A stretch of 16,864 nucleotides of DNA from Acidimicrobiia bacterium (GTDB taxonomy: Bacteria; Actinomycetota; Acidimicrobiia; IMCC26256; BP-133): contig JAICGL010000018.1 of NCBI GenBank assembly GCA_025923175.1, positions 1-16,864 of the forward strand, in the 5' to 3' direction. The notes beneath the pieces are model-generated. The model was not told the DNA's origin, searched no databases, and saw nothing but the letters and a program-made list of their open reading frames with translations. Both the position numbers and the translations under genes were made by a program. This document shows positions 12,537-16,864 of the stretch, piece after piece; position 1 is the first letter of the stretch, and each line of letters begins with the position of its first letter.

Positions 12537-14420
12537 ATGGACATGGGATTCAGCCACTGGATGGCGCTCGAGAGCGCCATGCACGGCGAGAAGTCGCGCA
12601 AGCGGTTCACCAAGGCGACGCTGCGGCGCATCGCCGGCTTCGCCCGTCCGCACCGCAAGGCGCTGATCGCCTTCCTCGTGCTGTCGGTCGTGTCCGCCAT
12701 CCTGGCGGTGGCGACCCCGGTGCTGGCCGGCTGGGTGGTCGACGCCCTCATCGAGGACGGATCCGAGGGACGGGTCCTCTGGCTCGCCGGGGCCATCGCC
12801 CTCGTCGCCATCCTCGACGCCGTCATCGGCATCGCCGAACGGTGGCAGTCGTCGCGTATCGGGGAGGGGCTCATCCTCGACCTGCGCCGCGCCGTCTTCG
12901 GTCACGTGCAGCGGATGCCGGTGGCCTTCTTCACCCGGACCCGCACGGGCGCGCTCGTCAGCCGGCTCAACAGCGACGTGATCGGCGCCCAGCGAGCCTT
13001 CACCTGGACTCTTTCCGGGGTGGTCAGCAACGTCATCACCCTGATCCTCACCCTGGCCGTGATGCTGCGGCTGTCATGGGCGATCACCGGGCTGGCCCTG
13101 ATCCTCCTGCCGATCTTCGTGATCCCCGCCCGGCGCATGGGCTCCCGGCTCGCCCATCTCCACCAGGAGGCCGCCGACCACAACGCGGCCATGACCACCC
13201 AGATGACCGAGCGGTTCTCCGCTCCCGGGGCAACCCTGGTCAAGCTCTTCGGTCGCCCGGCCCGCGAGGAGGCGGAGTTCGCTTCCCGGGCGGAGCGAGT
13301 GGCCAAGATCGGTGTCCGCACGGCCATGGGCCAATGGGTGTTCCTCACCGCCTTGACGGTGGTGTCGTCGCTGGCGCTCGCGCTGGTCTACGGCCTGGGC
13401 GGCTGGCTGGCGTTGCGGGGCCGCCTCGAGCCGGGGACGGTCGTGACGCTCGGGCTGCTCCTCACCCGGCTCTACGCGCCGCTCACGGCGCTGGCCAGCG
13501 CCCGGGTCGATGCCATGACCGCGCTGGTGAGCTTCGAGCGGGTCTTCGAGGTCCTCGACCTCGAGCCGCTGATCACCGAGAAGGCCGACGCAGCCACCGT
13601 TCCCGACGGGCCGGTGTCGATCGAGTTCGGCAACGTGCACTTCGCCTACCCGTCGGCAGACAAGGTTTCGCTGGCCTCACTGGAGGAGGTGGCGACTCTC
13701 GACACCCGCAGCGGCGTCGAAGTCCTCCACGGTGTGTCGTTCAAGGTCGAGCCCGGCCAGCTCGTGGCGCTGGTGGGGTCGTCGGGCGCCGGGAAGTCGA
13801 CGATCGCATCGCTCGTGCCGCGCCTTTACGACGTCGACGACGGCGAGGTGCTCCTCTCGGGCATCGACGTGCGCGATCTGTCCTTCGACTCGCTGCGGCA
13901 GACGCTGGGCATGGTGACCCAGGACGGGCACCTGTTCCACGACAGCATTCGCGAGAACCTTCGTTTCGCCGCTCCCGAGGCGACGGACGATGAACTGTGG
14001 GAGTCACTCCGGAAGGCCCGCTTGGCGACGCTCGTCGAGTCACTCCCGGACGGTCTCGACACCGTGGTGGGGGAGCGGGGCTACCGCCTCTCCGGCGGCG
14101 AGCGCCAGCGCCTCACCATCGCCCGGCTGCTCCTGGCCAAGCCCCGGGTCGTGATCCTCGACGAGGCCACCGCCCACCTCGACTCGACGTCCGAAGCTGC
14201 GGTGCAGGCCGCGCTGGTGGAGGCCCTAGCCGGCCGGACGGCGCTGGTCATCGCGCACCGGCTGTCCACCATCCGGGCCGCGGACGCCATCGTCGTCATC
14301 GAGGATGGCCGGGTCGCCGAACACGGCACCCATACCGAGCTGCTCGCCCTGGGCGGCCGCTACGCCGAGCTCTACCGCACCCAGTTCGAAGACGACACCC
14401 CCGCCGAAGCCGTCGCATGA
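12537..14420 (+). CDS. ABCB-type ABC exporter (fused permease and ATPase)
   Basis: A 627-residue half-transporter that should work as a homodimer, or with a partner encoded elsewhere, to export hydrophobic or redox-active small molecules. The membrane domain (about 38-335) has six predicted helices and the FFTRTRTGALVSRLNSDV coupling segment. The ATPase domain has an A-loop FAYPSAD, Walker A GSSGAGKST (about 413-421), signature LSGGERQR (about 518-525), Walker B RVVILDEATAHLD (about 537-549) and switch His in IAHRLST. All catalytic elements are intact. Between the A-loop and the first strand after it there is an extra segment (KVSLASLEEVATLDTRSG) that I recall from a subgroup of actinobacterial exporters. 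The ATG has a GAAAGGTGA site six bases upstream; a second ATG two codons on is possible. The SoxR-type promoter suggests a role in efflux under redox stress. Confidence 0.92.
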   Translation: MDMGFSHWMALESAMHGEKSRKRFTKATLRRIAGFARPHRKALIAFLVLSVVSAILAVATPVLAGWVVDALIEDGSEGRVLWLAGAIALVAILDAVIGIAERWQSSRIGEGLILDLRRAVFGHVQRMPVAFFTRTRTGALVSRLNSDVIGAQRAFTWTLSGVVSNVITLILTLAVMLRLSWAITGLALILLPIFVIPARRMGSRLAHLHQEAADHNAAMTTQMTERFSAPGATLVKLFGRPAREEAEFASRAERVAKIGVRTAMGQWVFLTALTVVSSLALALVYGLGGWLALRGRLEPGTVVTLGLLLTRLYAPLTALASARVDAMTALVSFERVFEVLDLEPLITEKADAATVPDGPVSIEFGNVHFAYPSADKVSLASLEEVATLDTRSGVEVLHGVSFKVEPGQLVALVGSSGAGKSTIASLVPRLYDVDDGEVLLSGIDVRDLSFDSLRQTLGMVTQDGHLFHDSIRENLRFAAPEATDDELWESLRKARLATLVESLPDGLDTVVGERGYRLSGGERQRLTIARLLLAKPRVVILDEATAHLDSTSEAAVQAALVEALAGRTALVIAHRLSTIRAADAIVVIEDGRVAEHGTHTELLALGGRYAELYRTQFEDDTPAEAVA

Positions 14421-14531
14421 GTTGAACGCCGCCACCGCCAGCTGCCGCAGCCGCCCAACGGCCGCCGACATGGCGGATACCAACTCTCCCGAGTCGGTCA
14501 GATCCAACTCCGGATGCTGCTTCCGGCTCAT
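14421..14531 (-). pseudogene. Possible truncated gene, 5' fragment only
   Basis: On the minus strand an ATG at 14531 follows GGGGGGAG and opens MSRKQHPELDLTDSGELVSA, continuing with AVGRLRQLAVAAFN. This looks like normal protein composition, with a predicted amphipathic helix. Downstream the frame runs, without a stop, into the antisense of the exporter's 3' end until 14226, which would give an unlikely 195-base overlap. I therefore suggest the remnant of a gene cut off at the exporter end; an untranslated chance frame is equally possible. Otherwise the 14421-14639 stretch holds nothing clear beyond a short GCCGGG/CCCGGC inverted repeat near 14560-14577. Confidence 0.25.
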
Positions 14532-14639
14532 CGCTCCCCCCAGCCTCACATCCCCAGCGCCGGGCCCCATCCCGGCATCGTGGTTGTACCCGGGCACGAC
14601 CAAGTTCGAACCGGCCGTCGCTAGTGCCATGATGGCGGG

Positions 14640-14861
14640 GTGGAAGAGCGGCCGGAACCCGAGGCGGATGGTGGGCTCGAACTGACCCCGGAGGAGATCG
14701 TGGCCGCCGACGAGGCAATGCTCCTCGACCTCGGCGGTGCCGAAGAGCTGGCCGACCTGATCGCCAACCAGTCGCTCGGTGAGCGCGACTCCGCCACCAC
14801 GGCCACCGACGCCGAGCACCGTCCCCCGGATGAGGAAGGTCACCCCTCGTCAGGGAAGTGA
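14640..14861 (+). CDS. Small acidic hypothetical protein
   Basis: A 73-residue, strongly acidic protein of no family known to me. It has no signal peptide, membrane segment or Cys. An ordered middle part (ELTPEEIVAADEAMLLDLGG, then AEELADLIANQS) looks like two amphipathic helices, flanked by polar, probably disordered ends. The GTG start lacks a good ribosome-binding site, and no other start in the frame precedes the helical part, so expression is uncertain. Its stop overlaps by 12 bases the end of the convergent BldC-like gene. The composition, with Glu/Asp-rich helices next to a basic DNA-binding protein gene, would fit a small protein-interaction partner, but that is speculation. Confidence 0.45.
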   Translation: MEERPEPEADGGLELTPEEIVAADEAMLLDLGGAEELADLIANQSLGERDSATTATDAEHRPPDEEGHPSSGK

Positions 14862-15065
14862 CGGTGCCGTTTCGACGTCTCGGCGCGACTCACGTCGCCG
14901 CCATCGCTCGAAGGCGGCTACGTCATCGGAGCGGTATCGCCGATGTCCCCCGAGCGTTCGCACGGTGACAAGGTGCCCGGTGGCTGCCAGTCGGCGAAGT
15001 TGACGGAGCGAGATCCCCAGCTCCCGGGCCGCCTCGGCTGGCCGTAGCAGGGTCAGTTGGTCCAT
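14850..15065 (-). CDS. BldC-like MerR-type helix-turn-helix DNA-binding protein
   Basis: A 71-residue regulator made almost wholly of one winged-helix domain. Residues 6-28 (LLRPAEAARELGISLRQLRR) form the helix-turn-helix, and the wing is VRTLGGHRRY (35-44), a segment nearly the same as in Streptomyces BldC, the small MerR-like developmental regulator. It has no ligand-binding or Fe-S Cys region, so it is not SoxR. The ATG at 15065 has AAGGAG eight bases upstream. The frame is open further upstream to 15332, but that extension has poor composition and another gene occupies it. It overlaps the 3' end of the 49-residue gene by 13 bases, pointing to translational coupling. An excisionase-like role is an alternative, but no phage or integrase gene is near. 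Confidence 0.8.
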   Translation of the reverse strand: MDQLTLLRPAEAARELGISLRQLRRLAATGHLVTVRTLGGHRRYRSDDVAAFERWRRRESRRDVETAPSLP

Positions 15066-15202
15066 GAGGCGTGCTCCTTGATCAGTCCCCGCATCAGGAC
15101 CAGGTCCTCGAACAGCTCGAGTTCGGCTCGGGCCTGCGCTGGTGAAAGACGACGCACCACGCAGTAACGGTGAAATACCTCCGTCGCATATCGATCGACC
15201 AT
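15053..15202 (-). CDS. 49-residue hypothetical protein coupled to the BldC-like gene
   Basis: A short frame reading MVDRYATEVFHRYCVVRRLS, then PAQARAELELFEDLVLMRGL and a short IKEHASWTN end. It has a GGGGGG-rich ribosome site four bases before the ATG, amphipathic helical character and no membrane segment. It ends 13 bases inside the BldC-like gene, in another frame, and the AAGGAG site of that gene lies within its coding sequence. Such an overlap is typical of coupled gene pairs and argues that this frame is translated. I do not know the family; a partner or modulator of the DNA-binding protein is a reasonable guess only. The 149 bases upstream (15203-15351) probably hold its promoter; TACATA at about 15258-15253 on the minus strand is a weak -10 candidate. 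Confidence 0.55.
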   Translation of the reverse strand: MVDRYATEVFHRYCVVRRLSPAQARAELELFEDLVLMRGLIKEHASWTN

Positions 15203-15351
15203 CGCACCCCCCAGCGGACCGCAACGACTCGGAATTTGTTTCGCTTAGTGGGCGCCTATGTACCCTCCGTGACTGCGCCGGAACCGCCGGCGAGCGATCC
15301 GTAACCGCATTGTCACCGGCTCGGTTCGTCATGGCGGGGAGGCCGCTGGTC

Positions 15352-16512
15352 TCAGATGATCACCTGCTCGTCCCGGCGGCCGGCGTTGTCGAAGCGCCGG
15401 AGGTCGCAGGCGATGATGTCGATCGGTGGTGGCCGGCCAAGGTAGAGGTCCCGGATGATCTCGCCGGTGGCTGGGGCCATCATGAATCCGTGGCCGGAGA
15501 AACCCGTGGCGTAGAGGAACCGTGAGGGGGCGTCGGCTTCGCCGATGAGCTGGTGGTCGTCCGGGGTGACCTCGTAGTGGCCGGACCAGCCCCCGGCCAC
15601 AGCGGCGTCAAGCAGCGCCGGTGTTCGCCGGGCGGCCAAGGCGAAGAGAGCGGGGAGGAAGCTGTCCGGCTCGTAGTCGTCCTTGAACCCGGCGGTCTCA
15701 CTCCGGTCGGAGAAGCCGATCGCCAGGCCGGGACCTTCGGGATGGAAGTAGAACGTCGACGGAAGCTCGGCGGTGATCGACGGAAGGTTCGCCGGCACGG
15801 TGGTGGGCCGGGCGAAGAGAACCTGGCGTCTGACGGGCACCACCGGCAGGTGCACGCCGACCATCTCCCCGACGGCTGCGGACCATGCGCCGGCTGTACA
15901 GACCACGGTGTTTGTGCGGACGGTGCCTGTGTCGGTGCGGACCGCCACGATCTCGCCCGCCTCGGTGTCGATTGCGGTGACGCGAACTCCGCTGCGCAGC
16001 ACGGCGCCCAGCCGCCGGGCGGCGCCGGCGTAGCCCTGGACCACCGAGTCGGGTGTGGCCCGGGCGTCGTCTGGTGACCACACTGCGCCGACGAGGCCCT
16101 CGGTGACGATGAGTGGGGCGCGCCGCTGCGCCTCGGCCGGCCCGATCAAATCGACGCTCACGTCATACCCACGCTGCAGCGAGACTGCCGCTTCGAACGG
16201 CGCGAGGTCGCACTCCTCGGAGAGCAGGTACAGGTAGCCGTCCCGGCGGAAGTCGATGTCGTGGTCGAACCGCTCCGAGAACGCAGCGTAGGCGGTCAGG
16301 CCGTGGAGGCCCATCTCGATGTTGCACGGTGTGGAGAAGGAGGCCCGGATGCCACCGGCCGCCTTGGCGGTCGATCCGGAGCCGAGCGTCGCCTGCTCCA
16401 CCAGGACCACGCCCTCGACGCCCGCCGCCGCGAGGTGGAAGGCGCAGCTGACCCCGATCACCCCACCGCCGACGATGACGACCTCGGCTTTCGCTGGGAG
16501 CTCGGACGGCAC
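15352..16512 (-). CDS. FAD-dependent oxidoreductase, DAO (sarcosine/glycine oxidase-like) family
   Basis: A 386-residue flavoenzyme of the D-amino-acid-oxidase superfamily, which oxidise amines or amino acids such as sarcosine, glycine or dimethylglycine. The Rossmann motif is VVIVGGGVIGVSCAFHLA (11-28), with Glu39 after the second strand to bind the FAD ribose. The GSGSTAKAAGGIRASF segment and the late LYATGFSGHGFMMAPATGE segment, which contacts the flavin, are also typical. At the place where monomeric sarcosine oxidases carry the flavin-linking Cys (CxYxxTxD) this protein has GHYEVTPD, so FAD is probably bound non-covalently. The start is GTG with no good ribosome site; no other start is available near. 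It lies 40 bases after a PaaK-like ligase gene, probably in one operon. Substrate unknown. Confidence 0.88.
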   Translation of the reverse strand: MPSELPAKAEVVIVGGGVIGVSCAFHLAAAGVEGVVLVEQATLGSGSTAKAAGGIRASFSTPCNIEMGLHGLTAYAAFSERFDHDIDFRRDGYLYLLSEECDLAPFEAAVSLQRGYDVSVDLIGPAEAQRRAPLIVTEGLVGAVWSPDDARATPDSVVQGYAGAARRLGAVLRSGVRVTAIDTEAGEIVAVRTDTGTVRTNTVVCTAGAWSAAVGEMVGVHLPVVPVRRQVLFARPTTVPANLPSITAELPSTFYFHPEGPGLAIGFSDRSETAGFKDDYEPDSFLPALFALAARRTPALLDAAVAGGWSGHYEVTPDDHQLIGEADAPSRFLYATGFSGHGFMMAPATGEIIRDLYLGRPPPIDIIACDLRRFDNAGRRDEQVII

Positions 16513-16552
16513 GGTCGAAACGTGACGGTGGGCAGGGCGGGGAGAAGACGCG

Positions 16553-16864
16553 TCAGTCGGGACTGCCGACGAGCGCGGGCTTCAGCGGGATGAATCGCTT
16601 CAGCTTGCCCGTGTCTTGCCGGGCCAGGTGGTCGACCGGGATGATCGTCACGTCGGCGTCGGCGAGACCTACGGTGGCGAGCTTCGTGACGATTTCCGCC
16701 CGGAGGCCGGCGAGGTCGACCGGGCCAGTGCAGCACAGCGCGATGTCGGCGCCCCGGCTCGTCTGATGGACCTGGTACTCCACGATGTGGCGGCGCAGGC
16801 CGAGCGGGGAGCGGAACACGAGCGGATGCACGTCGAGGTCGCCGTAGCGGAACGTGTCGTCGAG
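16553..16864 (-). CDS. Phenylacetate-CoA ligase (PaaK)-like AMP-forming enzyme, C-terminal part (partial)
   Basis: The reading frame enters from the right edge of the window and ends at 16553, so only the last 103 residues are seen. They form the small C-terminal domain of PaaK/CapK-type adenylate-forming ligases. The visible part opens with the FRYGDLDVHPLVFRSPLG hinge region, continues with HIVEYQVHQTSRGADIAL, and ends with the RQDTGKLKRFIPL segment, where the Lys of GK is the likely catalytic lysine of the adenylation step. Such enzymes activate aryl or other carboxylic acids to CoA thioesters. A GTG at 16831 should not be taken as the start, because the conserved sequence runs on upstream of it. 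It is followed after 40 bases by the FAD oxidoreductase gene. Confidence 0.8.
   Translation of the reverse strand, partial: LDDTFRYGDLDVHPLVFRSPLGLRRHIVEYQVHQTSRGADIALCCTGPVDLAGLRAEIVTKLATVGLADADVTIIPVDHLARQDTGKLKRFIPLKPALVGSPD

Noticed and set aside
14850..15065. SoxR encoded by the small MerR-like gene
   Set aside because: It lacks the dimerisation helix and the Cys cluster that binds the iron-sulfur centre, and resembles BldC instead.
14850..15332. Longer 160-codon version of the BldC-like gene
   Set aside because: The first 89 residues look non-coding and overlap the 49-residue gene; the ATG at 15065 has AAGGAG in the right place and gives the normal domain start.

Overview
The window is high-GC DNA with short intergenic gaps, GTG/TTG starts, an F420-dependent oxidoreductase, a BldC-like MerR-type regulator and an actinobacterial DUF6458 membrane protein. 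Together these point to an actinobacterium, plausibly Acidimicrobiia; the class is inferred from protein style, not from a marker gene. I see no tRNA, rRNA, CRISPR array, insertion sequence or phage gene.

Left part (1-1943): the 5' end of a thiolase/HMG-CoA-synthase-like gene (minus) diverges from an FKBP prolyl isomerase gene across a gap holding an 8-bp-arm palindrome. The FKBP gene is coupled (ATGA) to an F420-dependent LLM-class oxidoreductase. Next comes a small unrecognised gene with its own promoter and a palindrome at the expected transcription start.

Middle-left (1964-8126, minus): a tightly packed six-gene operon read leftwards: an Nramp-like LeuT-fold transporter lacking the metal-binding DPGN motif, a lipoprotein substrate-binding protein, then LivH, LivM, LivG and LivF. 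It forms a complete branched-chain-amino-acid-type (HAAT family) ABC importer.

Middle (8324-12317): an LPXTG (LPRTG) surface protein preceded by a leader with two mutually exclusive hairpins. It is followed by a two-component cluster: an OmpR/PhoB-type response regulator, a small membrane-anchored Thr-rich protein, and a histidine kinase. A perfect 15-bp hairpin followed by a T-rich tract separates the LPXTG gene from the regulator gene and contains the regulator's start codon. The kinase gene converges on, and overlaps, a DUF6458 gene whose probable terminator (a UUCG-loop hairpin on the minus strand) lies inside the kinase's C-terminal coding tail.

Right-middle (12318-14420): an ABCB-type exporter whose promoter carries a near-perfect SoxR box between -35 and -10 elements 19 bp apart, the MerR-family architecture. 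This predicts induction by redox-active compounds. No recognisable soxR gene is in the window.

Right part (14421-16864): a possible gene remnant, a small acidic protein, a BldC-like HTH protein translationally coupled to a newly noted 49-residue protein, then (minus strand) a DAO-family FAD oxidoreductase downstream of the C-terminal part of a PaaK-like CoA ligase.

The most notable items are the SoxR-type promoter, the start codon buried in a terminator hairpin, the bistable leader of the LPXTG gene, and the unusual pairing of an Nramp-like carrier with a LIV-type ABC importer.
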